Part shown: in pieces, positions 37,072-45,735 of the stretch
How the letters are laid out: each line of letters begins with the position of its first letter
Numbering within the stretch: the stretch's first letter is position 1
Origin: Desulfobacter sp.
GTDB taxonomy: Bacteria > Desulfobacterota > Desulfobacteria > Desulfobacterales > Desulfobacteraceae
Reading direction: 5' to 3'
Assembly (NCBI GenBank): GCA_028768545.1
Contig: CP054838.1
Location: forward strand, 4,027,001 to 4,091,000
Length of the DNA stretch: 64,000 nucleotides
Made by a program: the position numbers and the translations under genes
The notes under the pieces: model-generated
Told to the model about the DNA's origin: nothing
The model's input: only the letters and a program-made list of their open reading frames with translations
Database searches by the model: none

Positions 37072-37653
37072 ATGGAGGATTTCAAAGCGCTGGTCAAATC
37101 AAACCGGTCCTGCAGACGATTCGACAATGATTTCAAGCTTAATTTAAGCACCCTGGAAAATCTGGTGGACCTGGCCCGACATACCGCCTCAGCAGCCAAT
37201 AAACAGCCCTTAAAATACATTCTTTCGGTAGACCCAATAAAAAATGACCAGATTTTTTCCTGTCTGACCTGGGCCGCCTATCTCAAGGACTGGAAGGGGC
37301 CTGAAAAAAAAGAACAGCCCACAGGCTATATCGTTGTTCTAGGCGATTTATCCATTGCAGACAAATTCTGGTGCGACTACGGAATTGCCGCCCAGACCAT
37401 GCTGCTGGGCGCACGGGCCCAGGGACTTGCCGGCTGTATGTTCGGGGCCATCAATATTAAAAAACTCAGCAATTTTCTGGGCATTGCCGACCATTTAGAG
37501 GTCAAGCTGGTCATTGCCCTGGGCAAGCCTGTTGAAAGGGTTATAATCGATGACCTGGAAGACCAGGGTGATATAAAATACTGGCGGGATGACTCATCAG
37601 TCCACCACGTGCCCAAACGAAAAACGGCCGACCTGATTGTTAAAGCCTTTTAA
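37072..37653 (+). CDS. Nitroreductase-family flavoprotein
   Basis: 193 residues from ATG 37072 with AAGGAG upstream. NRSCRRFDND (FMN phosphate-binding region), ARHTASAANKQPLKY, and DYGIAAQTMLLGARAQGLAGCMFGAI are the usual nitroreductase/FMN-binding stretches. It would reduce nitro or quinone-type substrates with NAD(P)H, but members of this branch have diverse unknown substrates. It sits between rdgB and the radical SAM gene, in what looks like one operon. Confidence 0.88.
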   Translation: MEDFKALVKSNRSCRRFDNDFKLNLSTLENLVDLARHTASAANKQPLKYILSVDPIKNDQIFSCLTWAAYLKDWKGPEKKEQPTGYIVVLGDLSIADKFWCDYGIAAQTMLLGARAQGLAGCMFGAINIKKLSNFLGIADHLEVKLVIALGKPVERVIIDDLEDQGDIKYWRDDSSVHHVPKRKTADLIVKAF

Positions 37654-37657
37654 TCCG

Positions 37658-39418
37658 GTGAAAATTCTTTTAGTCAATCCAGCCTGTCTGGACCAGCGGA
37701 TCACAGATGACGACGCAAAAATTGTTCCCATCGGCCTCTACTATCTGGCGGCCCAGGCACTGGAACAAAAAATGACCGCTAACATTCTGAACCTGGCTGA
37801 CCTGGGCGATGCCCCCCCTGACCCGGGCCAACAAGGCAAGGCTAATCCTTTGTCCGTGTTCAAAAAATATATTAAAACAGAGCCGCCGGATATCATTGGG
37901 TTTTCCGTGACCAACCCCAGCCGGATCAATGCAATGGCCTGTGCAACTGCGGCCAGAAAACTTTTGCCCCAAACCATTCTTGTTTTTGGCGGGCCCGCCC
38001 CCACCTTTATGGGGGAACATTTTTTCAAGGCCTGCCCGGCTCTTGATATCATAGTACAAGGCGAGGGAGAAACCAGTTTTACCGCCATGATCACGGCGGT
38101 AAAGGCCGGCAGGATTCATCCGGACAAAAAAAGGCTCCCCCAGTCTTTTGACCAGATCCCGGGCCTTGTGATCAGGCGAAAAACAGGCCGGGTGGATACA
38201 GGCCCGGCTCAACTGCTCAAGGATCTGGATACCCTGGTTCATCCTTCAAAATATTTTGTTTTCCAGCATTTGTCCATGTCCCGGGGCTGCCCGGGCAAAT
38301 GCACCTTTTGCGGATCTCCGAAATTCTGGGGATCCGCCGACATCCGCCGACATTCGGCAGGTTGGTTTTTTGAAGAGATAAAAACCCTGGCCCGAAAAGG
38401 GGTCTCCCATTTTTATATTTCCGATGACACCTTTACCATGGATCGAGAAGCGGTGATCGAGCTGTGCGAAAACATCATCACCGCCGGCCTTTCCATTACC
38501 TGGAATGCCATTTCACGGGTGGATTATATTGATGCATATCTGCTCAAATCCATGCGAAAGGCCGGATGCATACAGATCAGCTTTGGGGTAGAATCGGGGT
38601 CTGCCAAAATCAGAAAAACCTTGGGAAAACCCATTGACAATGACATCTGCGTCCGCGCCTTTGACCTGGTCAAAGCCCACGGCATCCTGCCCAGGGCCTA
38701 TTTTATCTACGGATCCCCGGGTGAAAACCAGGCCACCATCGACCAAAGCATTGAGTTGATGGAACGCTTAGGCCCTCTGAGCACGGTATTTTACATGCTG
38801 GTCATTTTTCCGGGCACCCATCTGTACACCCGGGCCGTTGAAAAAGGATGGGTCAACGATGATATCTGGTATCAGCAAATCGAAGACCTGCCCTGGTTTA
38901 AGGTGGATAAAGATCTGGATTTTACCTGCGTTAAATCCTATGGAGACCGTTTAAGATCCGCTTTTTTCACCAAGGTGGAACAATTTGCCGCCCAAATTGA
39001 TTTCAAACAGGACAAGGAGTTGTTCCCCTTTCATGCTGATTTTCTCTCCCGTCTTGCCCTGACCTTTTCCCACGGGGAATATTCAAATGACCCCCGGATA
39101 AAAGATCCGGACAAAACCGCCCTGGCCCTGTTTGAAAAAGCGTTTGAATACCACCCCGACCCCAGAGCATACCTGGGCCTTGCCATGATCCATCAAAAGG
39201 CAAAACTTTTTTCTAAAGCCGTTCATTGTCTTGAAAACGGATTAGCACATTTTCCGGGACACAAGGACCTTTGTGTCTGTATGGGGGTCTGCCTGATGAA
39301 TCAGGCCCAATTTTCAAAGGCCCTTTCTTTTTTTATCCCCTTTGACAAGGATCCTTGCCTGGGGCATTATATAGATATCTGCAAAAACCGAATTAATTCA
39401 AAAGAGAACACGCCATGA
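37658..39418 (+). CDS. B12-binding radical SAM protein with C-terminal TPR-like helices
   Basis: About 586 residues. The start is placed at GTG 37658 (VKILLVNPACLDQ); a TTG at 37637 overlapping the nitroreductase end is an alternative, and neither has a good Shine-Dalgarno. The N-terminal B12-binding Rossmann-like domain (FSVTNPSRINAM, VFGGPAPTFMG) is followed by the radical SAM domain with SRGCPGKCTFCGSP (the C-x3-C-x2-C iron-sulfur motif), then TPR-like helices (ALFEKAFEYHPDPRAYLGLAMIHQ). These proteins use cobalamin and SAM for methylations or rearrangements; the substrate is unknown. The stop overlaps the next gene by 4 bp. Confidence 0.87.
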   Translation: MKILLVNPACLDQRITDDDAKIVPIGLYYLAAQALEQKMTANILNLADLGDAPPDPGQQGKANPLSVFKKYIKTEPPDIIGFSVTNPSRINAMACATAARKLLPQTILVFGGPAPTFMGEHFFKACPALDIIVQGEGETSFTAMITAVKAGRIHPDKKRLPQSFDQIPGLVIRRKTGRVDTGPAQLLKDLDTLVHPSKYFVFQHLSMSRGCPGKCTFCGSPKFWGSADIRRHSAGWFFEEIKTLARKGVSHFYISDDTFTMDREAVIELCENIITAGLSITWNAISRVDYIDAYLLKSMRKAGCIQISFGVESGSAKIRKTLGKPIDNDICVRAFDLVKAHGILPRAYFIYGSPGENQATIDQSIELMERLGPLSTVFYMLVIFPGTHLYTRAVEKGWVNDDIWYQQIEDLPWFKVDKDLDFTCVKSYGDRLRSAFFTKVEQFAAQIDFKQDKELFPFHADFLSRLALTFSHGEYSNDPRIKDPDKTALALFEKAFEYHPDPRAYLGLAMIHQKAKLFSKAVHCLENGLAHFPGHKDLCVCMGVCLMNQAQFSKALSFFIPFDKDPCLGHYIDICKNRINSKENTP

Positions 39419-41166
39419 GCCAATCCCATAAACTTGCCAACATTGCCCGTCAGGAACTCAAGCGCCAGGACCAGAGAAAAAAAATTTTGTTCAGCGATTC
39501 AGAAAAAGCCTTGGACCTGATCTTGGACGCCCCGTCCCCTGCCACCCTGATCCAGTCCTTCCCAGACCAGGATTTATACTATCTCATGCATAAAATCGGG
39601 GTTCATGATTTCACCCCGGTGCTGGCCATGGCCAACTCCGACCAATGGGAATATATCCTTGACATGGAGGTCTGGGATGATGACCGCCTGGATCCGGTTA
39701 TGATGACCCAGGTATTTGCCCTCCTTTACAAGGCAGATCCCCAGCGTCTGCTCAGGTGGACGATTACGAAAAAACCCGATTATATTGAATTTTTTCTCTT
39801 TCACAATATCAGTATTTTTGTACGGGAACATGATGAGCTTCCGCCTTCGGATTTTGACGACTATATCACCCTGGACGACAAATTCTACTTTAGGTTTCCA
39901 GGCCGGCAGACCCAACAGGATGGGCAGGAAGACCCCCTAACTGGGGATCATCCCCTGGATGAAGAGGCGCCTGAACTCATTGAAAATATGCTCAAGGCCC
40001 TGGCTGAAATGGATCTTTCCGTCTTCCACGGCCTGCTTCTTGAAACACCGGCCCTGCTGCCCGCAGAAACCGAAGAGGAACAGTTCAGACTCAAAAATTT
40101 GCGGCTTGCGGAAAAAGGATTTTTACCCTTTCATGAAGCTGTGGGCATTTATCAGCCAACCCCCCGGATCAGACACCGTCCGAAGATGGCCGGCCAGGGG
40201 CAGTCCCTTGACCGGGACATCCCCCATCCGCCCCTATTCTTTACCCAGTTTATCCAGGGAGACAATCTTTTTGTCCGGGCCTTAGGCCTTGCGGAAAAAG
40301 AGGCCTTGATGCTGGACAATGAAATTGCAGCCCTGATCAATAAAGTCATTACCGCAGACAGGGTGAAGATCCAGCACAAAGATGCCGTAAAAAAAACCAT
40401 AAACAAAACCATGGCGTTTCTCAGCCTGGGTCTTGAGGTGCTTTTAAAACACCCCCCAAAGACAGAAGATGCTGCCCGCCTGATCAACACCTGTTTTCTG
40501 GAAGATATTTTCAGGACAGGCTCCAAGGCCAGGATCCAGATCAGAACCAGGGCCAAAGCCTGGTATGAACGAAGTTTTATCAATAAAAACAATTTGCCCT
40601 TAAATTTTCTGGACGAATCCTATCTCGGGGTGATCGGCGGCCTGCTCATCCAGCGCCCCATGTTTTTTGCCAACTATGCGGACAAGGAACTCTACCGGGA
40701 TTTTTCCTCCCTCAAGGATATCCGGTCCACAGAACGGATCTTATCCCAGATCATCAGCCTGGATACATTTCTGAGGGGCCTTGACCTTGATATGAACAGT
40801 TTTACCCAAGGGGTGCTCACCTATAAAAGCCTGATTCTGACATTGTGGCTCAGAAACCGAACCGAGCTGGACAAAAAGGGAGAATTCAGTCTTGCCCCGG
40901 TTCCCATGGAGACATTCTCAGCCTTTTTTCAAGATCTGTTCAAAGGGAAAACCACCATTGACGAAACCCGGTCAAGGGACCTTGCCATCTGGGCGGCCCA
41001 ATCCTCAAACATTAGTGAAAAAGACCTGGACCCATCCCTGCAGGTGGTTTTGTACAGCCTGATCCAAGAGGTGGAAGAAGAGTACGGACATGTTCCCCTG
41101 TCAGAACTTGATCCCAAATTTATCCCCCTTTTCCTTTTGACCCAGGACCAGGGGATTATAAAATGA
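39415..41166 (+). CDS. DUF6178-like uncharacterised protein
   Basis: 583 residues, acidic to neutral, mostly helical, with no signal peptide or membrane helix. The pattern (FPDQDLYYLMHKIG, WDDDRLDPVMMTQVFALLY, SYLGVIGGLLIQRP) fits a family found mainly in sulfate-reducing and related deltaproteobacteria, which I believe is DUF6178; I cannot check this. No catalytic motif is visible. It overlaps the radical SAM gene by 4 bp, so it is probably translated with it and may be its partner or substrate. It is followed 33 bp later by the broken second PPTase. Confidence 0.6.
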   Translation: MSQSHKLANIARQELKRQDQRKKILFSDSEKALDLILDAPSPATLIQSFPDQDLYYLMHKIGVHDFTPVLAMANSDQWEYILDMEVWDDDRLDPVMMTQVFALLYKADPQRLLRWTITKKPDYIEFFLFHNISIFVREHDELPPSDFDDYITLDDKFYFRFPGRQTQQDGQEDPLTGDHPLDEEAPELIENMLKALAEMDLSVFHGLLLETPALLPAETEEEQFRLKNLRLAEKGFLPFHEAVGIYQPTPRIRHRPKMAGQGQSLDRDIPHPPLFFTQFIQGDNLFVRALGLAEKEALMLDNEIAALINKVITADRVKIQHKDAVKKTINKTMAFLSLGLEVLLKHPPKTEDAARLINTCFLEDIFRTGSKARIQIRTRAKAWYERSFINKNNLPLNFLDESYLGVIGGLLIQRPMFFANYADKELYRDFSSLKDIRSTERILSQIISLDTFLRGLDLDMNSFTQGVLTYKSLILTLWLRNRTELDKKGEFSLAPVPMETFSAFFQDLFKGKTTIDETRSRDLAIWAAQSSNISEKDLDPSLQVVLYSLIQEVEEEYGHVPLSELDPKFIPLFLLTQDQGIIK

Positions 41167-41199
41167 TCAACCCCGAGCACCTGACAAGGGTCTGAATCT

Positions 41200-41929
41200 A
41201 TGGATAGAGGACAAATAGGGACCATGGTCGCCTTTTCCCCTGCCCATGGCATTGAGATCCAGGTACATCTCATCCCGGCGCTGGTAAAGTATCTGTTGAA
41301 ACAGGCCCTGGATCATGCCTATGCCACGAGCCGGCCAAGGCCTTTTTCACAAAATGATTTTAAAGAACAATTTCTGAGTGACCGGGAACTTGACCGGCTG
41401 AATCAATTTAAGGCAATGAAAAAAACAGATCGAATGGCTTTGCGGAAGATTTGCCCTCAAATCTTTAGGACAAAAATTTTTACTGCCAGACCATGGGCTT
41501 AAGGATATCCAAATCCGATACATGCCCGAAGGTGCGCCTTTTTTCAAAGCCTTTCCCGATATTTGTGTTTCCCTGTCCCATTCGGGCATTTATACGGGAG
41601 CTGCCCTGGCAAAAAGATCAAACACCCGCATGGGAATTGATATTGAAGCGTTAGGCCCAAGGCCGGACAAATTTTTCCTAAACACGGCATTCACATCCAG
41701 GGAAATCCAGGATATGGGCAAGTCCCCTTTGGATATATTTTGCCGGTGGACCTTAAAAGAAGCCTACCTTAAGTATATCCGCAAAGGATTCAACAAAAGC
41801 CTGCTTGAAGTGGAAGTTCTCCAGAACAAAATATTTGACCAAGGCAGAGACCAGAACCTGGACTGCAGGTCCTGGGAACTTGCCCATGATTTTATCCTGA
41901 GCATGGTTTCAGGAAAAAACCATCTTTGA
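41200..41929 (+). pseudogene. 4'-phosphopantetheinyl transferase, single-base frameshift
   Basis: Two overlapping frames together form one Sfp-type PPTase. The first runs from 41200 to FKAMKKTDR and then leaves the family pattern; removing one A near 41432-41437 makes it continue as WLCGRFALKSLG... into the second frame, which carries VSLSHSGIYTGAAL, MGIDIEALG (metal site) and FCRWTLKEAYLKYIRKG (W-x-x-K-E-A-Y). Both halves are well conserved, so the lesion is recent or a sequencing error. It is the second PPTase in 9 kb, here placed beside the DUF6178-like gene. Confidence 0.78.
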
Positions 41930-41951
41930 AAAAACCATGCCATGAACCGCT

Positions 41952-42686
41952 TTAATCATGGTCAAAAATATATCCGACCGACCTGCGGCTTTTAAAATAC
42001 ACGGGTTTTTTGGGCTTGGGCTCAAAATATTTTCGGAATCGGACAATAAAATTATCCACGGTGCGGGTAGAGGTGTCCCTTGAATAGCCCCACCCGGCAT
42101 TGAGCAGCATTTCCCTGGACAAAGGACGGCCCTTGTGGGCAATGAAAATTTTCAGCAGGGTGACCTCCTGCTCGGTGAGTATGATCTGCCCTGCAACGCA
42201 ATTGGCTTCAAAGGTGATAAAATTAATTTGATTTTCCCCAAAACAATAGGCATCTCCTTCAAACAGGGAGCAAGTCTTATTTTGTTCTTTTTTCTCCGGG
42301 GTGTACCACTCTTTTTTCTTTAACAGCCGGGAAACCCGGAGAAGAAATTCCTCCAGGTCAAAGGGTTTTGACAGATAATCATCCACCCCGTACCTCAATC
42401 CTTTGACCTTGTCACAGGTATCCCCCCGGGCTGATAAAATCAACACCGGTATTTTGTCGTCTTCCTGGCGGATGGTTTTTAAGATGGAAAATCCGTCTAT
42501 CATGGGCAGCATGATATCTAAAACAATAAGATCCGGATGCCAGGTTCTCCATTTTTCAAGACCCTCTATCCCGTCGGGTGCAATGGCTGTTTCATACCCC
42601 TGTAGGGTCAGGTTCAACTGAATACCGTCAGCAATATGCGCCTCATCCTCTATGACCAGAATACGCTTTTTCTCAACCGCTTCCAT
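41952..42686 (-). CDS. OmpR-family response regulator
   Basis: 244 residues from ATG 42686; the frame extends upstream to 42785 but that part lies inside the kinase gene. The receiver (KRILVIEDEAHI, phosphorylated Asp in LIVLDIMLPMIDG, KPFDLEEFLLR) is followed by a winged-helix DNA-binding domain (LTEQEVTLLKIFIAHKGRPLSREMLLNAGWG, TRTVDNFIVRFRKYF). It overlaps the sensor kinase gene by about 37 bp, so they form one operon. Targets unknown. Confidence 0.9.
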   Translation of the reverse strand: MEAVEKKRILVIEDEAHIADGIQLNLTLQGYETAIAPDGIEGLEKWRTWHPDLIVLDIMLPMIDGFSILKTIRQEDDKIPVLILSARGDTCDKVKGLRYGVDDYLSKPFDLEEFLLRVSRLLKKKEWYTPEKKEQNKTCSLFEGDAYCFGENQINFITFEANCVAGQIILTEQEVTLLKIFIAHKGRPLSREMLLNAGWGYSRDTSTRTVDNFIVRFRKYFEPKPKKPVYFKSRRSVGYIFDHD

Positions 42687-43672
42687 AGCTTTCTCTCTCT
42701 GACACTGGCAATACTTGCCCGTGGGATGGTGATGGTGAATTTTGATCCCTTTCCTTTGCCTTCGCTGGATACAGATGCCCGCCATCCATGGATCATGGCA
42801 ATACTGGATACAAGATAGAGGCCAAGGCCGGACCCGTTGACATTGTCGGCATTGTTCCTGCCGGTCTGGTAAAATTTACGGAAAATCTTTTTGGCTTCTT
42901 TTTTATCTACGCCGATCCCGTTATCAATAAAATCAATGGTGATTTTCTGAAGATAGCTTTTGAATACAATTTTCAGCCGGGGGGTTTGGCTTTCATTATA
43001 TTTAATGGCATTGGCCAGGAGATTCATGAGCAAAATTTCAAACAAAAACAGGTTCACCGGGTATTGAAATTGTCCCTGGCTGGAGTTTTCAATCTGAATA
43101 TCCATATCCCTGAATATGGATTTATTTTTATCGCAAAAGGCTTCAACCAGGGTGACCAGACTGTCCCTTGTCACCTTTGACCCAAAATTCTGGCTTTCAA
43201 TTCGGGCCAGATTCAAAATCCGGTCAATATTTTCCGTGAGCCGGTCAATGTCCTTGAGCATATTCTCACTGTATTTTTTAACATCCAAAGGCTCCATGGG
43301 GTGACGAATAAAGGTTTCAAGGTAAATTCGCAGGGAAGTGACCGGAGTTTTAAGTTCATGGGTAAAATTATAAATAAAATTATGCTGGAGACGAAACAGG
43401 TTTACGGTTTTCTGGTAATAGATAAAGGCCAAAAGAATACCGGCCAAAACAACGGTGATCAGCAGGGTGAGCACCAGGATGGTCATCCCGGTTTTTGAGG
43501 GAAAAACAGACTGGGGATCCACACTTAATTTAAGGGCAACAATTTCAAGGACAGACCGGATCTCCATGTACAGCCCCACGGTCAGCACCAAAAAAGTGGC
43601 CAAAGCAAAAATAGAACAGGCAAAGATAAATACCGGATGAAGATACCATTTGGAGGGATTTAAAATTTGCAT
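42650..43672 (-). CDS. Membrane sensor histidine kinase
   Basis: 340 residues. Two membrane helices (about 12-36 and 62-86) enclose a short extracytoplasmic loop of about 25 residues, too short for a normal ligand-binding domain, so it may sense a membrane or protein signal. HisKA with NFIYNFTHELKTPVTSLRIYLE (His about 104) is followed by the ATPase core (NAIKYNE, FIDNGIGVDKKEAKKIFRKFYQ, GSGLGLYLV). It pairs with the OmpR-type regulator that overlaps its 3' end. Confidence 0.9.
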   Translation of the reverse strand: MQILNPSKWYLHPVFIFACSIFALATFLVLTVGLYMEIRSVLEIVALKLSVDPQSVFPSKTGMTILVLTLLITVVLAGILLAFIYYQKTVNLFRLQHNFIYNFTHELKTPVTSLRIYLETFIRHPMEPLDVKKYSENMLKDIDRLTENIDRILNLARIESQNFGSKVTRDSLVTLVEAFCDKNKSIFRDMDIQIENSSQGQFQYPVNLFLFEILLMNLLANAIKYNESQTPRLKIVFKSYLQKITIDFIDNGIGVDKKEAKKIFRKFYQTGRNNADNVNGSGLGLYLVSSIAMIHGWRASVSSEGKGKGSKFTITIPRASIASVRERKLWKRLRKSVFWS

Positions 43673-43681
43673 TGACTCTTT

Positions 43682-44902
43682 TTATTCGCCCAATTTTGAA
43701 AAAACCATGGTAAACTTCACCCCTTTTCCCACCTTAGTATCAAGGTTCATGGTCCCTTTCAGGGTCTGTGTCACCAGATTAAACACAATGGACATGCCAA
43801 GTCCGGTACCGCCCTTGCCCCGCATGGTGGTGAAAAAGGGATCAAAGGTTTTTTCCTTTTGAGCCTCGTCCATGCCGCATCCATTGTCCTTGTAAATAAA
43901 GACCAGGTCCTTGTTTTTCCAAAAAATGTCAATCCCCATTTCTCCGATTTCCATCTCCTTGAACCCATGGATCAGGGAATTGGTAATCAAATTGTTTAAA
44001 ATCTGGGAAAAGGCACCGGGATAAGAGGTGATTTCAATATCATCGGGGCAAGAAACATTGATGGTATGGCTGGTTTTTTTATACCTGGGCCTCAGGCTCA
44101 AAAGGACTTCATCCACATATTCCTTGAGGTTAAACCGCCTGGGTTTCTCGCTGGACTGGTCCACAGCCACCTGTTTGAAGCTGGAAATCAGCTCGGCGGC
44201 CCGCTCCATGTTAATGAGGATGGAATTGGAAACTTCCTGAACCGTGCCCAGATAATTTTCCAGTTCACTGCATTTAAGCTCTCCAGATTCATAGAGTTTG
44301 AAAAAATCCCGGGTTTTGGCATCCAGAAACGAGGCCGCTGTCACGCCCACACCGACCGGGGTATTGATCTCATGGGCAACGCCTGCCACAAGCTCACCTA
44401 ATGCCGCCATTTTCTCGGACTGAACCAATTGATCCCTGGCCTGTTCAAGGGTATCCAGAGAGACTTTTAATTCCTGGTTGGCTGCTTCAAGGTCCTGCTG
44501 ATCCCTGGCCCTGTCCTCTATGAGCTGTTTTCGCTCAAAGGCCTTATCTACGGCATGGAACAAGACATTCATATCCTGGATGGGTTTGATAATATAATCC
44601 CAGGCCCCCAAACGCAGGGCCTCAACCGTATCTGCAATATTACCGGCTCCGGATACAATGATAATAGGAATATTTTCATTTTTATCCCGGATCCGGGCCA
44701 GTACCTCCAGGCCGTCCATCACTGGCATTCGCAAGTCACACAGGATAAGATCCGGGTGTTCTTTTTCAAATTGTTCCAGGCCTGCCTGCCCATTTTCCGC
44801 CTCAACGACCTCAAACCCGAAATCTTCCAAAAACCCAATAACAGAATCCCGGATATAGACCTCATCATCAATTACAAGTATTTTTTTACCTGTATCATTC
44901 AT
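43682..44902 (-). CDS. Receiver-histidine kinase (REC - coiled coil - HisKA - HATPase)
   Basis: 406 residues. An N-terminal receiver (KILVIDDEVYIRDS, Asp in LILCDLRMPVMDGLE, conserved AWDYIIKPIQDMN) is joined by a coiled-coil of about 40 residues to a HisKA with GELVAGVAHEINTPVGVGV (His about 178) and an ATPase domain (YKDNGCGMDEAQKEKTFDPFFTT, GTGLGMSIVF). No membrane segment, so cytoplasmic. Its receiver is closely similar to that of the kinase at 45698-47377, including the phrase for the signal-output face. Both kinases probably answer to one upstream kinase. Confidence 0.9.
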   Translation of the reverse strand: MNDTGKKILVIDDEVYIRDSVIGFLEDFGFEVVEAENGQAGLEQFEKEHPDLILCDLRMPVMDGLEVLARIRDKNENIPIIIVSGAGNIADTVEALRLGAWDYIIKPIQDMNVLFHAVDKAFERKQLIEDRARDQQDLEAANQELKVSLDTLEQARDQLVQSEKMAALGELVAGVAHEINTPVGVGVTAASFLDAKTRDFFKLYESGELKCSELENYLGTVQEVSNSILINMERAAELISSFKQVAVDQSSEKPRRFNLKEYVDEVLLSLRPRYKKTSHTINVSCPDDIEITSYPGAFSQILNNLITNSLIHGFKEMEIGEMGIDIFWKNKDLVFIYKDNGCGMDEAQKEKTFDPFFTTMRGKGGTGLGMSIVFNLVTQTLKGTMNLDTKVGKGVKFTMVFSKLGE

Positions 44903-44934
44903 ATATCAAGCTGTCCTCGTTTTATTTGGGTCTG

Positions 44935-45306
44935 TTATTGTTTAAGGGCATCAAGAATGATATTCAAATCTTTGACCGGTTTGATCAATACATCTTCCTT
45001 GGTAATACCTAAGGCCAAAACCGCTTCAGGGGGGGTATAATCAGCGGATCCCGTATGGATGACAAATTTCATTCTTTGACTGATGCGCCTTGCTTGGAGC
45101 ATAAAACAATTTCCGTCCTCGCCCGGAAGCCTTATATCCACCACGGCCGCATCCACATCATGTTTTTTCACCAATTCCAGAGCAGATTCCGTACTTTCCG
45201 CGCAAAGCACCCGGTGGCCTTCGTCTTCAAGGAAGGAGGCAATACTCTGACGAATACTTTGTTCATCATCAAGAATAATAAACAACTTTTCTTCAAATTG
45301 AACCAT
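44935..45306 (-). CDS. Stand-alone receiver-domain protein
   Basis: 123 residues consisting of one receiver: LFIILDDEQSIRQSIASFLED, AAVVDIRLPGEDGNC (phospho-Asp), and LIKPVKDLN (Lys). No output domain. It sits between two kinase genes on the same strand and may shuttle phosphate between them or bind a partner, as CheY- or Spo0F-like proteins do. Confidence 0.85.
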   Translation of the reverse strand: MVQFEEKLFIILDDEQSIRQSIASFLEDEGHRVLCAESTESALELVKKHDVDAAVVDIRLPGEDGNCFMLQARRISQRMKFVIHTGSADYTPPEAVLALGITKEDVLIKPVKDLNIILDALKQ

Positions 45307-45348
45307 AAGTCTTCCTCAAATTTAAACATCTGCTCGTCATCTCCAGGA

Positions 45349-45735
45349 TTAGACGGCCTGGGGGTTGAGCAGCATTTGTATGTCCCTGGACAATAAATCC
45401 ACGGTAACCGGTTTCATGACAAACCGCTGGATCCCTGCCTTGACAACCGCCTCATTGTTGATAGAGGCCGCATATCCGGAACAGAGAATCACCAGCAGAT
45501 CAGGCCAGATGTCCATCATTTCCCGGGCCAGTTCAATGCCTGTCATTTCAGGCATGGTCTGGTCGGTTACCACAAGGTCGATATCCTGGTAACAGGTTTT
45601 AAAATATTCAAGGGCCTGGGTACTCGAGGTAAAAACATCCACCTGATACCCTAAAATTTCAAACCCCTCCTTGCACATGGCGGCAATATCATGGTCATCA
45701 TCCACCACCAGAAGGTGTTCGCCTCTGCCAACCAT
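45349..45735 (-). CDS. Receiver-domain protein, downstream of a G9 tract
   Basis: 128 residues from ATG 45735: EHLLVVDDDHDIAAMC, the phospho-Asp in LVVTDQTMPEMTGIE, and FVMKPVTVDLL. The start lies directly after the nine G bases that end the preceding kinase sequence, and that run can act as its Shine-Dalgarno. With one G fewer the kinase and this receiver would be one hybrid protein. As sequenced, they overlap by 38 bp in different frames. Confidence 0.8.
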   Translation of the reverse strand: MVGRGEHLLVVDDDHDIAAMCKEGFEILGYQVDVFTSSTQALEYFKTCYQDIDLVVTDQTMPEMTGIELAREMMDIWPDLLVILCSGYAASINNEAVVKAGIQRFVMKPVTVDLLSRDIQMLLNPQAV

